64,000 nucleotides of DNA, taken from positions 6,115,411-6,179,410 of the forward strand of contig NZ_CP036348.1 in the NCBI RefSeq assembly GCF_007753095.1. The letters run 5' to 3'. The notes under the pieces were generated by a model. It searched no databases. It was not told where the DNA came from and worked only from the letters and a program-made list of their open reading frames with translations. Shown here in pieces: positions 47,535 through 56,969 of the stretch. Source of the stretch: Rosistilla carotiformis (lineage in GTDB: Bacteria > Planctomycetota > Planctomycetia > Pirellulales > Pirellulaceae). The translations under genes and the position numbers were made by a program. Position 1 is the stretch's first letter. Each line of letters begins with the position of its first letter.

Positions 47535-50500
47535 CTACCAACGGATCTGTTCTTCGATCGTCGCCGTTCCGCTCTCCAGCGAGACCGGCATCCGCAACTC
47601 TTGCCCATCGCCCACAGAGATCACTCGCGCGGGACCGTCAATGCGGATCGAATAGTTGCCGTCGATGCGATACCAGCCGTCGGCGGCCGCTTCGATTTTC
47701 TTGCCGGCTGCCAGGCGAAGCGTCAGTCCCGCGGTGTCGGCGGGGCCCGTCAATTGCAACTGGCGACGTAGCGAGACAGCTCCCGAATCGTCGCCCTGGG
47801 GCAGGGGCGTGTCTTCGACAGTCACCTCGCCGGCGCGATAGCGGAATGTCGGTTGACCGCTAGGATCCAAGCGATACCCCAGGAATCGATATCCCTGCGC
47901 TCGCAGATCTTCCGTCGGCCAGGGAGCATCGATCGCGTCGAGCCGGGCCAGCGGAGCGACTTTCTCCAACGACCGGATTGCGTCTCCCAACGGTCCCTGA
48001 TTCCCCGGGCCACGTCCGACCCAGTGCTTGCTGGCGTCGATGAAGGCTCCCTTCCAAGCCAACGCCAGCGACATCGTTCCGGCGTCCCAGGCGATGTGAA
48101 CGCGTTGAGGATATCCGACGGCGATCCCGCGAGGCGTCAGCCCTTCGATAAAGTTGCGATAGATGATCGGCCGCTGTTCGGGAACCAATTCGATCAGTTC
48201 CTTCCCGACGCCGATCGGCGGGCGGGCTTTGGCACCGTCGGCCAGATAGGTCCACAGGGCACCGATCTGGGCGCTCGGATGGCCGTCATAAAGATCGGGC
48301 ACCACCGATTTGCCGTCGGGGAAACTGGCTGGCATCCGCGTTCCCGGGCGATAGGTTTGCGGCGACATCAGATAACGATGGAACCAATCCTCTCGCAATC
48401 GCGAGGTCATCCGTTGCATGTCGATCGCGCCGATTCCCGGCGCTCCCTGGCCACCAAATGTGTGACACTTAACGCAGGAGAGTCCTTTGTTGCCGGCCAG
48501 CATGCGGCCGGCCGAAAGCTGTTCATCCCGCGGCTGATCGATCGCCGCGATATCGGCTTCTTTTTTCAGATCCAACGCCACCAGTGCGTCGACGAAACCG
48601 GGCATATTGTGCGTTCCAAAGCCTGGCATGTTGGCCAGCATGTAGGGCCGCTCGTCCGCTCCCTTGTTCAGGATCTGCGTGATGTAGTCGGACTGTAATT
48701 TGTCCCCCACGCCGTTCAGCGGCGGCGGCAGACGCCCCTCGTCTCCCATCTCCTGCATCGTCGTCTTAAAGACCGCATCGCGAGTCGCTTCGGGACCACC
48801 AATTTTGTCGCGGCTGTGACAGGCGTAACAGTTCATCGTGGCCATCGTCTGATGGACCAGTCCCGCAACGTCGACCTTCGGCGGCCCCGTCCGTAATTCA
48901 TCGATCGCGCGGCCGATCGCTTGTCGCTGAGCGACGTTCAGATCAAAGTTGGGCAGGCCGGCAGCAGGCGATTCGGCCAAGCAACCAGCAGACGTATCGA
49001 GCGTCTTCATCGCCGGTCCGACCAGCGATTTTGTAGCGTCCGCTGGCAGCGACTTCATTTGATGACAAGACGCACAGCCGACACTTGTGAAAAGCGATCG
49101 TCCCTGCTCGATCAACGCAGGGTCGGGTTGAAAGGTCGACTTGAACAGCGGTTCGGCCATCTGCCCCGACGGATCGAGCGACAGGATCGAATCGATCATC
49201 GTTCGATTTAATCCGCCCCCTTCAATCTCTAGCGACAGCGATTCCTCGCCAGCAAATTCAAAATATTCGACTCGCAGTTCGTGAACGCCTTGCTCCAACA
49301 AGACCTCTGCGGTTCGCGTGCCGTGCGGATGGATGCCGTCGTAGACCACGACCTGCTTGCCGTCGACAAGCACTCGGCTGCCATCGTCCGATCCCAGGTG
49401 GAACTTGTATTTGGCTCGCTTGGGAGCGATGAAGTAGCTGTCAAATCGAGCGGCAAAGCGATCCTTGCGGCCGCTGGCTTGAATGTCCAGGCCAAACGTT
49501 TCGACTTCTTTTTCCGCCGTCAACGTTTCGAAATCGGGGAGCGTCTTCCAACTCCCTTCGTAGAAGGTCGCCTTGGTGTTAACCGCCGCTTCTCCCAAGA
49601 TCACATCTCGCAACAGATAGGTCGCCAGATCTTCTGCCTCTCCACCTTGGAAGCCGAAGCTGGGCATCCGACCGCTGGGCCGCGTCGCATGCGGATGTTT
49701 CAAGAAACCGACCAACGAGTCGAACGTATACTTCTGGTCCAGTTTGCCCAACGGGATCGTTGTCGCATCGGAGACGACCGTGCCGTCTTGCGGCGTGTGG
49801 CAGGCGGTGCAGCCGATCATGTGGAACAGTTCTTTGCCTCGGCCAGCGGCGACGGGATCTCCCACGCGATCGACGACGACGCCGGTCGAACCGAGGTAAC
49901 TGGCGAGCGCTCGAACCGTTGCGTCACGCTGTTGTGGATCGAGCCCCGCCAACAGATCGGGCATCGTCGTTCCCGGCTTCTCCCCGTGCGGGTTGCCGAT
50001 GAACGCGAGCAGATGATCGGGGCGAATCCGGCTGCCGACACTGTCGAGGATCGGAGCCTGTTTGGCGGCGACAACCGGCTTGGATTGTGCGTGGCATGTG
50101 GCGCAGCCGAGTTCGCTGATCAGCAAGTGCCCGCCCAACGCAGTCGCCGCGTCGCCGGTCGCAGCAAAGCGTTCGAAGCCGGGGATGCGGGGACGGCGGG
50201 CTTCTTTATCGGCATCGCGAGGCTGGACCCAGATATTGCGAAACCGAACCGGATTGCCGTGGTTTTGCAGGTACAGCGGTCCCGGTTGGGGCCCTTCGTC
50301 GTTGGGAGCCGCTCGCGTTTTGTGCGGCAGCGCCACGTTCTGTTGCACGATCACGCCGTTTAATCGTACGGTCAGCTTGGCATCAGCGATTTTCTTGCCG
50401 GCGTCATCGTAGCGAGCGGCGGTGAAGTCGGCGTCATAGGTCTGCCAAGCAAGTGGCGGGAAGCACATGTTCAGATCGGGATCGCGGATCGTGTAGATTC

Positions 50501-51107
50501 CGCCGGTCTCGTTCATCGCGCCGGCGAGTCCAAACGAATCGAGGATCTGCGTTTCGTAACGGCCTTGATAATAGACGCCGCTGTTGCCGCGAGCTTGCCC
50601 GCGGGCGGCGGGCATAAAGGGCGTGCGGAATTCCAGATGCAAACGGAAATCGTCGAAACGGTCTTTGCTGGTCACCCCTTCGATCAACAGCCCATCATCG
50701 GTCATCCGACCCGATTGCCAATGAGCGTCCAGCGTTTCGGTGGTGCCATCGAACATCACGATCGCGCCGGGCGGAGGCTGTCGCCCCAACGTGGGACTCT
50801 TGCGATCGACGCGTTGCATTTGATTGGCGTCGACCAGATCGAGGACCCCATCGGAGTCCAGTGGAACGCGTTGTGGTGGCGTCTTGTCCCAGCCGTCGCC
50901 GGGCAGACCGGCCCCGTAGATCACCGCCTCGAACTCTCCATCCCCCAGTGCGATCACCTGCATCGCTCGCTTGGGCCCGACGTATTCGCCTTGGATTGCA
51001 AAGTCGGGATCTTCCGCGGCCGCTTCGGGCGTGGCGTAGGTCGTCGGTTGAGACCAAGCGACCGAACAGATCAAAGCGGTCAATAGGCTGCAGAGTGCAA
51101 TTCGCAT
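47535..51107 (-). CDS. Secreted pentaheme cytochrome with DUF1080 and PA14 domains
   Basis: A 1190-residue exported protein. After a signal peptide (to about residue 19) come an N-terminal part (20-105), a DUF1080/LamG-like glycoside-binding domain (about 110-297), two c-type heme sites (CATCH 335-339, CTACH 433-437), a PA14-like sugar-binding domain (about 512-635), three further heme sites (CASCH 678-682, CYACH 760-764, CVKCH 878-882) and a C-terminal domain of about 250 residues. Five hemes plus two carbohydrate modules suggest an extracytoplasmic oxidative sugar-degradation complex with the adjacent PQQ-like protein. Substrate and electron acceptor are unknown. Confidence 0.9.
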   Translation of the reverse strand: MRIALCSLLTALICSVAWSQPTTYATPEAAAEDPDFAIQGEYVGPKRAMQVIALGDGEFEAVIYGAGLPGDGWDKTPPQRVPLDSDGVLDLVDANQMQRVDRKSPTLGRQPPPGAIVMFDGTTETLDAHWQSGRMTDDGLLIEGVTSKDRFDDFRLHLEFRTPFMPAARGQARGNSGVYYQGRYETQILDSFGLAGAMNETGGIYTIRDPDLNMCFPPLAWQTYDADFTAARYDDAGKKIADAKLTVRLNGVIVQQNVALPHKTRAAPNDEGPQPGPLYLQNHGNPVRFRNIWVQPRDADKEARRPRIPGFERFAATGDAATALGGHLLISELGCATCHAQSKPVVAAKQAPILDSVGSRIRPDHLLAFIGNPHGEKPGTTMPDLLAGLDPQQRDATVRALASYLGSTGVVVDRVGDPVAAGRGKELFHMIGCTACHTPQDGTVVSDATTIPLGKLDQKYTFDSLVGFLKHPHATRPSGRMPSFGFQGGEAEDLATYLLRDVILGEAAVNTKATFYEGSWKTLPDFETLTAEKEVETFGLDIQASGRKDRFAARFDSYFIAPKRAKYKFHLGSDDGSRVLVDGKQVVVYDGIHPHGTRTAEVLLEQGVHELRVEYFEFAGEESLSLEIEGGGLNRTMIDSILSLDPSGQMAEPLFKSTFQPDPALIEQGRSLFTSVGCASCHQMKSLPADATKSLVGPAMKTLDTSAGCLAESPAAGLPNFDLNVAQRQAIGRAIDELRTGPPKVDVAGLVHQTMATMNCYACHSRDKIGGPEATRDAVFKTTMQEMGDEGRLPPPLNGVGDKLQSDYITQILNKGADERPYMLANMPGFGTHNMPGFVDALVALDLKKEADIAAIDQPRDEQLSAGRMLAGNKGLSCVKCHTFGGQGAPGIGAIDMQRMTSRLREDWFHRYLMSPQTYRPGTRMPASFPDGKSVVPDLYDGHPSAQIGALWTYLADGAKARPPIGVGKELIELVPEQRPIIYRNFIEGLTPRGIAVGYPQRVHIAWDAGTMSLALAWKGAFIDASKHWVGRGPGNQGPLGDAIRSLEKVAPLARLDAIDAPWPTEDLRAQGYRFLGYRLDPSGQPTFRYRAGEVTVEDTPLPQGDDSGAVSLRRQLQLTGPADTAGLTLRLAAGKKIEAAADGWYRIDGNYSIRIDGPARVISVGDGQELRMPVSLESGTATIEEQIRW

Positions 51108-51153
51108 GGCATCGTCAGGTCAGGACGGAGTGAGGTGGAATAACAACCGAAGC

Positions 51154-51182
51154 AGTATAGTTACCCAGCAGCGCCGTGTGGG
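51154..51182 (-). promoter_or_regulatory. Candidate promoter of the pentaheme gene
   Basis: On the minus strand TATACT (51159-51154, five of six) is preceded at 17 bp by CCCACA (51182-51177, weak). The ATG is 47 bp downstream. Confidence 0.35.
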
Positions 51183-51537
51183 CAGGGCGCTGCAAGTTTG
51201 CCCTCCCTTAGCGTCTTTGGAAACGCAGTCGAGCACCAAGAACCCAACCATGGTGATTGCCCCGACGAACCGACGCGCACCGGAATCAAGTCGCTTGACT
51301 TACGTCACGCCAAAATGATCTCCCAACCTCCCCTGAAGGGATCCGATTGAGGTGGCAGATGGTTGCGAACACGCAGTGAACACCATCCGATACGAGATTT
51401 CTGAAGGTCGTTTCCATTGCCGAAACAGACCGGCCAGCTCCACCTGCACTCTGAGCAGCCCTCTCCAAACTGGCTCAGAATAAACCGCACATCCTGAACA
51501 TCATTCCTTCGCTTGTGCCACAGCCTTCATTTTGAGG

Positions 51538-51566
51538 TTGACATCTTACATCATGAGGGGTGTAAT
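51538..51566 (+). promoter_or_regulatory. Strong sigma70-type promoter of the DUF1559 gene
   Basis: TTGACA (51538-51543) and TGTAAT (51561-51566) are separated by exactly 17 bp: perfect -35 and five of six at -10. Transcription would start near 51573, leaving a leader of about 105 nt with a hairpin. Confidence 0.75.
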
Positions 51567-51575
51567 GCGGGCCGT

Positions 51576-51598
51576 AATCCCCGCCGTGCGGGGGGATT
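51576..51598 (+). promoter_or_regulatory. Leader hairpin upstream of the DUF1559 gene
   Basis: AATCCCCGC (51576-51584) can pair with GCGGGGGGATT (51588-51598), with extra G residues bulged, right at the predicted transcript 5' end. It could stabilise the mRNA or regulate translation; no T-run follows. Confidence 0.4.
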
Positions 51599-51678
51599 AT
51601 TGGACGCGAGCGTTGTCACGCTCAGATCAGCTGATCGGCAGTTATCATTTTACTTAACGAACATCGAGGAATTCTGTC

Positions 51679-52557
51679 ATGCGAAATCGAACTCAAGGCT
51701 TTACGCTCGTCGAGCTTCTTGTCGTCATCGCGATCATTGGTATTCTCGTCGGCCTCCTGTTGCCGGCTGTACAGGCGGCTCGCGAAGCGGCACGGCGGAT
51801 GCAGTGCAGCAACAATTTGAAGCAATTCGGGCTTGCACTCCATAATTACCACGATACGCACCAGAAATTCCCAGCCGGTTCCAGATTCACCAATGGTACT
51901 GGCAACATCGGCGGGGACCGCATCAACGGTTGGGTTGCGATCCTGCCATTTATGGAGATGGGAAACGTCTACGATCTCTGGGATTTCCGATTCGACTATG
52001 ACAACGCAGCGAACAATGCAGCAAAGGCAACGGTCGTAGATGCAATGTTCTGTCCATCCAAGCCGCGTCCTTTGCAGGGAAGTAGCACCGTGGCATACGG
52101 CGACTACGCATTCAGCACCGGGACTGGCCACACCAACGATGGCAACACGAATTCATGGAGAGGGGTCTTTAATCAGAATTCACGAGTCGCCTTTCGAGAT
52201 ATTACTGATGGCACGAGCAACACGATCGCAGCGGGTGAGATGGACTCGAACTTCAATTTAACCAACCATATCTGGCGCTGGGGCTATCACTCGCACCGAA
52301 ACATGTGCTACCCGATGAACCGAAAAATCGTGGGCGATGCGGCATTCTCCCACATCACAAACAACGGCACTGTCATTGCGGGGACGTCCGCTACGGAATT
52401 TAGCGACTTGTGGGCAAACTTCGGCTCCCATCATCCCGGAGGCGCACAATTCTTGAAAGCTGATGGATCCGTACTCTTCGTCGCCGAGACTATCGAATAT
52501 CTCACCTACCAGTATCTTGGCGACAAAGCGGACGGCAATGTAATCCCTGCCCACTAG
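51679..52557 (+). CDS. DUF1559 protein with prepilin-type N-terminus
   Basis: A 292-residue protein of the DUF1559 (SBP_bac_10) family that is greatly expanded in Planctomycetes. It opens with a type IV prepilin signal, [20 protein letters not shown], including the conserved Glu five residues after the cleavage Gly-Phe. The body has the family landmarks [35 protein letters not shown] and the C-terminal [16 protein letters not shown]. It is presumably processed by a prepilin peptidase and displayed on the cell surface; actual function is unknown. It is driven by a strong promoter and followed by a small lipoprotein gene, the usual pairing. Confidence 0.93.
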   Translation: MRNRTQGFTLVELLVVIAIIGILVGLLLPAVQAAREAARRMQCSNNLKQFGLALHNYHDTHQKFPAGSRFTNGTGNIGGDRINGWVAILPFMEMGNVYDLWDFRFDYDNAANNAAKATVVDAMFCPSKPRPLQGSSTVAYGDYAFSTGTGHTNDGNTNSWRGVFNQNSRVAFRDITDGTSNTIAAGEMDSNFNLTNHIWRWGYHSHRNMCYPMNRKIVGDAAFSHITNNGTVIAGTSATEFSDLWANFGSHHPGGAQFLKADGSVLFVAETIEYLTYQYLGDKADGNVIPAH

Positions 52558-52740
52558 TAAGGTCACACCGAACTCTTCCCTCCACCGTATCTGTTTGCGG
52601 ATCGGTGGTAGCTGCATGTCGCAATGGCACGGTAGACCGCCGAAGAATGCCTGCCTGAACAACCTATTGCCCCCTCGCTTTGCGCGGAAAAAAGGGGGCC
52701 ACCCCGCAATAATCTCCCCCCCAACAAGGAACAAAAAAGC

Positions 52741-53124
52741 ATGTCACGCCCTACCGCAACCACGATGCGTTGGTGCCTACTACCGGCGATCGTTACATTC
52801 GCCATTGCAATGAACGGTTGCAGTTCTCCGCAACAAGAGCTTGCGCCACCAACGGCCTCGGTGTCGGGAACCATCGCCGTCGCCGGGAAGTCGATGCGTG
52901 AGGGAACGATTCATCTCTACTCGTTTACAACAGGAGAGATTGGAGTGGGGCCGATCGACAAGAAAGGGGAGTTTAAGCTGGACACCCCGCTTGCCAGCGG
53001 AGACTACACGGTCTACCTAAGCAATGTTTCTGGAGTTCCCGAAAAGTTTTACAGCGAGACTTCCAGCGGCCAACAGGTCACCCTCATTGACGGTGACAAT
53101 AACCTAACGATCGACCTCAACTAA
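52741..53124 (+). CDS. Small lipoprotein downstream of DUF1559 gene
   Basis: A 127-residue lipoprotein with a hydrophobic signal and lipobox MNGC (Cys26-27 region), then a transthyretin/carboxypeptidase-regulatory-like beta domain (ASVSGTIAVAGKSMREGTIH, GEFKLDTPLASGDYTVYLS). Such proteins commonly follow DUF1559 genes in Planctomycetes and may be their envelope partner. The 183-bp gap upstream contains a weak hairpin (GCCCCCT 52669-52675 with AGGGGGC 52693-52699). Confidence 0.8.
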   Translation: MSRPTATTMRWCLLPAIVTFAIAMNGCSSPQQELAPPTASVSGTIAVAGKSMREGTIHLYSFTTGEIGVGPIDKKGEFKLDTPLASGDYTVYLSNVSGVPEKFYSETSSGQQVTLIDGDNNLTIDLN

Positions 53125-53172
53125 CCCCCCTCCGATCGACAAATGTCGGGACAAATCGACAGAGCAATCGCA

Positions 53173-53199
53173 GGTGGCTCCCCATGGAAGGGAGCCACC
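53173..53199 (+). terminator. Hairpin after the lipoprotein gene
   Basis: GGTGGCTCCC (53173-53182), a 7-nt loop and GGGAGCCACC (53190-53199): a perfect 10-bp GC-rich stem about 50 bp after the stop. No T-run, but position fits transcription termination. Confidence 0.5.
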
Positions 53200-53352
53200 G
53201 ACTTGTGGGGCGAGACATTTGCAGTGCCTCACTGCAACAAACAAGTCTGCTGACACAGAACACCAACCTCTTCGGTCATCGAGGTCAACGATTTGCCCGC
53301 TGGTAATCCGTTGCGGAACCTCTGTTGCCGCAGCGATTCGCTGGTGATCCCA

Positions 53353-53511
53353 GAAGGTAGCCGGTGGTATGAGCGCAGCGAATACCACCGGATTCGATCG
53401 CCGCAACGCGGTCGCACGCCGGGCCGTTGGCCCTTCTTGTTGTGTTTGTTCGCCTTGCCGTTTACCCAGGCGTTCCGCCTGGGCTATGCAAATTGCCGGC
53501 CCTTCGGTCCT
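53353..53511 (+). repeat. Hairpin-rich dispersed repeat, family 2, copy A
   Basis: Begins GAAGGTAGCCGGTGGTATGA and ends near GCCGGCCCTTCGGTCCT. Contains perfect inverted repeats CCGGTGGTAT/ATACCACCGG and CCCAGGCGTTCCGCCTGGG. It is closely matched by copy B at 53600-53785. Confidence 0.85.
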
Positions 53512-53599
53512 CAGGAGGCCGGCGGTTTGAGACGCGTTGAATGTCATCGGATGCCCACGCCACGACAGTAACCGCATCGTCGGTTCCCGAAGGGGGCAA

Positions 53600-53785
53600 G
53601 AAGGTAGCCGGTGGTTTGAGCGTAGCGAACACCACCGGATTCGATCGCCGCAGCACGCGCCGCCCGCAACGCGGTCGCACGTCCATCGATCGTCGGGCCG
53701 CTGGCCCTTCTTGTTGTGTCTGTTCGCTTTGCCGCTTACCCAGGCGTTCCGCCTGGGCTATGCAAATCGCCGGCCCTTCGGTCCT
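53600..53785 (+). repeat. Hairpin-rich dispersed repeat, family 2, copy B
   Basis: Same order of modules as copy A (CCGGTGGT hairpin, CGGATTCGATCGCCGCA, GGCCCTTCTTGTTGTGT, CCCAGGCG hairpin, GCCGGCCCTTCGGTCCT), with two short insertions making it about 27 bp longer. The stem changes in copy B are partly compensatory (GGTTTGAGCG.../...AACACCACCGG), suggesting selection for structure. Confidence 0.85.
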
Positions 53786-53990
53786 TGTGATGTCCTGCCT
53801 TTTCGCCAACCCTTGGCAACTCTGGCATGCTGGATTTGCCAATGCGATCGACGCCCCAAAGGACGAGATTTCGGCAACGGCAATTTTTTTGGCCGGTTCG
53901 ATTTCTCTCTTGACCTGGCGATTGGGGCGTAATTAGGTTGAAAGGTAGAGGATTTATTTCCTCTTCCTTGCAACAGGAGGAAGACAACCG

Positions 53991-54536
53991 ATGACAGAGA
54001 AACGTGATTCAGCGCCAAGCACGCTACTGCAACGATTCTTTTCTGGGGTTTCCGAATCGATCTTTCATGGTCAGTTGGGCGTGGCCGATGTCCAGTTAGT
54101 CGACTACATCAACGGCCTACTGATTCGATTCGTTCACACCGACATGCTGCATACGGTTCGCCGAGCGACCGGCAGACCGGCGACCGAAGTGGTCGAAATG
54201 CTGGTCGAAGCGGACAAGCGGATCGGCGTCGCTCGCCGTGAAGTCCACCGCCACGTCGGCGATTTCACGCTGTTCTGGAGCGGGATGTATCCCGAGAGCC
54301 TGAGGCAGATGAAGTCGCGCGATCACGCCGATCACTTCGTCGATTATTGCCAGCAGGGGAAGCGAGCCTACGCGATCGCAAGCTCGATCGAAGGGGGCGA
54401 AGATCGACCGCCGTGCGATCTGCTGCGTCGATTGAGCGAGCAATTCGAGATGTGCGCCTACGGTCTTCGCGAGGTCCGCCGCGAACTGGAAAACCGCGAC
54501 GACGATCCGCCTCACCAGAAGACGCTGTTATTCTGA
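53991..54536 (+). CDS. Helical protein of unknown function
   Basis: A 181-residue soluble, helix-rich protein with a good ribosome-binding site (AGGAGG 9-15 bases upstream of the ATG). Segments such as GVADVQLVDYINGLLIRFVH and PATEVVEMLVEADKRIG look well ordered, and HRHVGDFTLFWSGMYPESL is distinctive, but I do not recognise the family. Its last nine bases overlap the 3' end of tyrA on the other strand. Confidence 0.72.
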   Translation: MTEKRDSAPSTLLQRFFSGVSESIFHGQLGVADVQLVDYINGLLIRFVHTDMLHTVRRATGRPATEVVEMLVEADKRIGVARREVHRHVGDFTLFWSGMYPESLRQMKSRDHADHFVDYCQQGKRAYAIASSIEGGEDRPPCDLLRRLSEQFEMCAYGLREVRRELENRDDDPPHQKTLLF

Positions 54537-55424
54537 GTCGTCGACGGGACCACACGTTGCCGCATCGATCGATTGTTTTGCGGCTTGCGCGTCGATAAAC
54601 AGCTTTTCAACTCCAGCCCAATCCTGGTTGGCGATTGCGCCGCGGAACTGGCCGATCGCCGATTCGTATCGCTGCAGTTGAGCCAAGACCGCCGGCGCGT
54701 TCGCTTCGACAATCTGTCGCCACATCAAAGGATCTCCCGCCGCGATCCGCGTCGCGTCGCGGAATCCCGATCCGGTCAGGTGTGCAAATTCTTGTGGCAG
54801 CGCGAGTGCTAAAGCGGCCGATGCAATGTGAGGCATGTGACTGGCAGAGGCCAACGCGAGGTCGTGATCGGCCGGACTCATCGAGATCACGCGGCAACCG
54901 ATCTGTTCCCAAAATCGCTTTACGCGGTCGTGGCGGATCGGATCGGTTTGGCCGGTTGGTGTGGTGATCGAAAGCTTCCCTTGAAACAGGTCAACCGAAG
55001 CGTTTTCAACTCCCGTTCGCTCGCTGCCAGCGATCGGGTGCGAACCGACAAACCGCAGCGCCGCGGCGGGGTGCGCTTCGGCTGCCGCAACGATTTCCTG
55101 TTTGGTGCTACCGACATCGGTGATGATCGCTTCGGGATCGCTGGCATCGGCGATCTCGGGCAGCAATCGCGCGATGTGGCCAACAGGGGCAGCGATGATG
55201 ATCAGGTCGCAATCGGCAACACACTGGATCGCATCGGCAACCGCGTGGTCGACAACTTGCCGATCGAGCATCGTTTGCCGCGTCGCGGGGTTGCGAGATG
55301 AACCGACAAGCGTCGCATCGGGCCAGCGACGCTTCGCTGCCAGCGCCACCGAACCGCCTAATAAACCGACACCAATCACGGCGATCCGTCGCGGCCGCCA
55401 AGCTTCCTGCGCCTCGCGGTTCAT
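54528..55424 (-). CDS. tyrA: Prephenate dehydrogenase
   Basis: A 298-residue NAD-dependent prephenate (or arogenate) dehydrogenase of tyrosine synthesis. Rossmann motif IAVIGVGLLGGSVALAAK (G18, G20, G23), VGSSRNP, IIIAAPVGHI, ITDVGSTK, VGSHPIAGSERTGVENA and the helical C-terminal domain (HMPHIASAALALAL, GSGFRDATRIAAGDP). Its ATG overlaps the ribBA stop by four bases, so it is coupled to riboflavin synthesis. It would use prephenate made by AroH (34894-35322). Confidence 0.95.
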   Translation of the reverse strand: MNREAQEAWRPRRIAVIGVGLLGGSVALAAKRRWPDATLVGSSRNPATRQTMLDRQVVDHAVADAIQCVADCDLIIIAAPVGHIARLLPEIADASDPEAIITDVGSTKQEIVAAAEAHPAAALRFVGSHPIAGSERTGVENASVDLFQGKLSITTPTGQTDPIRHDRVKRFWEQIGCRVISMSPADHDLALASASHMPHIASAALALALPQEFAHLTGSGFRDATRIAAGDPLMWRQIVEANAPAVLAQLQRYESAIGQFRGAIANQDWAGVEKLFIDAQAAKQSIDAATCGPVDDSE

Positions 55425-56653
55425 TCGGCCGACTCGACCGGATCGCTGGGCAATTGGTGTCCCATCTTGTCCCGCTTGGTTTGCAGGTAACGCGCGTTGT
55501 GCACGTTCGATTGGGGGATGATCGGAACTTGATCGACGACCTGCAGATCAAAGCCGCGGAGATTAAAGGCTTCGGTCTTTTTGGGGTTATTGGTTAGCAG
55601 GCGGACTTCGCGAAGTCCGAGGTCCTTGAGGATTTGCAGGCCGATGCCGTAGTCGCGCATGTCGGCTTTAAAGCCCAACGCATGGTTGGCTTCGACGGTA
55701 TCGAGGCCTTGGTCCTGCAAGGCGTAGGCGCGAATCTTCTGGGCCAGCCCGATGCCGCGTCCCTCTTGCGGCAGATAGACCAACGCACCGCGTCCCTCGC
55801 TGCTGATCACCTTCAACGCCATCTTCAATTGGTCGCCGCAGTCGCAGCGAAGCGAATCGACCAGGTCGCCGGTGAAGCAACTGCTGTGCATCCGCACCAA
55901 CGGCGGCGGTCCGTCTTGGGAAGTCAGGTCTCCGTAGACCAGCGCGATCGGTTCTTGGTCTTCGAACTGGACGTCGTAGACGATGATCTTAAAATCGCCA
56001 AACGATGTCGGTAGATCGGCTTGTGCGTTCCGCGAGACCAGCTTTTCGTTCACCCGTCGGTGAGCGATCAGCTCTTCGATCGTGATGATCTTCAGATTGT
56101 GTTTCTTGGCTAGCGCCAGCAGGTCGTCGCGGGTGGCGCGGTCCCCCGATTCGTTGAGGACTTCGCAGAGCGCGCCGGCAGGTTCCAGCCCCGCCATGCG
56201 GGCGAGGTCGACGGCAGCTTCGGTGTGCCCGGCCCGGCGCAACACGCCACCCTCTTTCGCCAACAGCGGATAGACGTGTCCGGGGCGGACAAAGTCTTCG
56301 GCGTGGCTGTGGGGTTGGATCAGCGCCTGGATCGTTTCGGATCGTTCAGCGGCGGTGATGCCGGTCTTGGCGTTGCGATGATCGACTGGGGTTTGGAAAG
56401 CTGTCTTTAAAGGTGCATCGTTACGTTCGACCAACGGGTGCAGATCCAAACGATTGCAGACGTCGGGGAGGACAGCGACGCACAGTTGGCCGCGTCCAGA
56501 GATCATGAAGTTGACGTTTTCGGTCGTCGCTTTTTCAGCCGCGCAGATGTAGTCGCCTTCGTTTTCACGATTCTCGGCGTCGAGAACGATCACGATTTCG
56601 CCACGCGCGATCGCATCAACGGCTTCGGGGACGCTGTTGAACGGGGAACTCAT
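55421..56653 (-). CDS. ribBA: Bifunctional 3,4-dihydroxybutanone-4-phosphate synthase / GTP cyclohydrolase II
   Basis: A 410-residue fusion catalysing the two entry reactions of riboflavin synthesis. The N-terminal DHBP synthase (1-200) shows the metal-binding DAENRENEGD (D25-E32) and GHTEAAVDLARMAGL. The C-terminal GTP cyclohydrolase II (about 205-400) has zinc cysteines C259, C270 and C272 (SSCFTGD, LRCDCGDQ), LPQEGRGIGL and RDYGIGLQILKDLG. Complete and of usual length. Upstream partner of tyrA in a two-gene operon. Confidence 0.96.
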   Translation of the reverse strand: MSSPFNSVPEAVDAIARGEIVIVLDAENRENEGDYICAAEKATTENVNFMISGRGQLCVAVLPDVCNRLDLHPLVERNDAPLKTAFQTPVDHRNAKTGITAAERSETIQALIQPHSHAEDFVRPGHVYPLLAKEGGVLRRAGHTEAAVDLARMAGLEPAGALCEVLNESGDRATRDDLLALAKKHNLKIITIEELIAHRRVNEKLVSRNAQADLPTSFGDFKIIVYDVQFEDQEPIALVYGDLTSQDGPPPLVRMHSSCFTGDLVDSLRCDCGDQLKMALKVISSEGRGALVYLPQEGRGIGLAQKIRAYALQDQGLDTVEANHALGFKADMRDYGIGLQILKDLGLREVRLLTNNPKKTEAFNLRGFDLQVVDQVPIIPQSNVHNARYLQTKRDKMGHQLPSDPVESAE

Positions 56654-56969
56654 ATATCGGGAACACCTGGTTTGACCTATCTGGTCGTCGAGGAAGGGGG
56701 CTCAAGCGGGCAGCGGGGTGAAGATTGGAACGCCTCTGCCTACCGCCTATTATTCTAAGCCCGCGGGGATGATAAAGGGGCCTCCGAAGGAGACGAATCC
56801 AGTTTGCCGCCCCCGTCAGTGGAGCGATGCGCGGGACGCCTGCCCAGCAGGCCGCTCCGCGAGGGCCGGGTGGACTCTATCGGACTTCTCGCCCCGGCGT
56901 GTAAGAGCCAGCAACCGCCGCAAGGGTTCGCGTCGACGGAGGGCGGTCGCGTTTCTGCCGCCGAGGCGT
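56654..56969. other. Intergenic stretch, nothing firm recognised
   Basis: About 315 bp upstream of ribBA and downstream of the methyltransferase, both leftward. Open frames here run from real genes in unlike composition. Low-complexity GC-rich sequence; possibly another dispersed repeat, but no second copy is visible in this window. Confidence 0.35.

Larger units (their letters stand above)
51108..51678. other. Divergent intergenic region with promoters and leader hairpin
   Basis: About 570 bp with no supported gene. It holds a weak promoter for the leftward pentaheme gene (51154-51182), a strong rightward promoter (51538-51566) and a leader hairpin (51576-51598). Confidence 0.5.
53125..53990. 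other. Non-coding region with hairpin repeats
   Basis: About 865 bp. It holds a terminator-like hairpin, two copies of a second hairpin-rich repeat family (53353-53511 and 53600-53785) and, just before the next gene, an AGGAGG site. The open frames across it arise from the repeats. Confidence 0.6.

Noticed and set aside
53541-53936. 131-codon frames in the 53.5 kb repeat region
   Set aside because: Two overlapping frames of equal length created by the repeat copies, no start signal.
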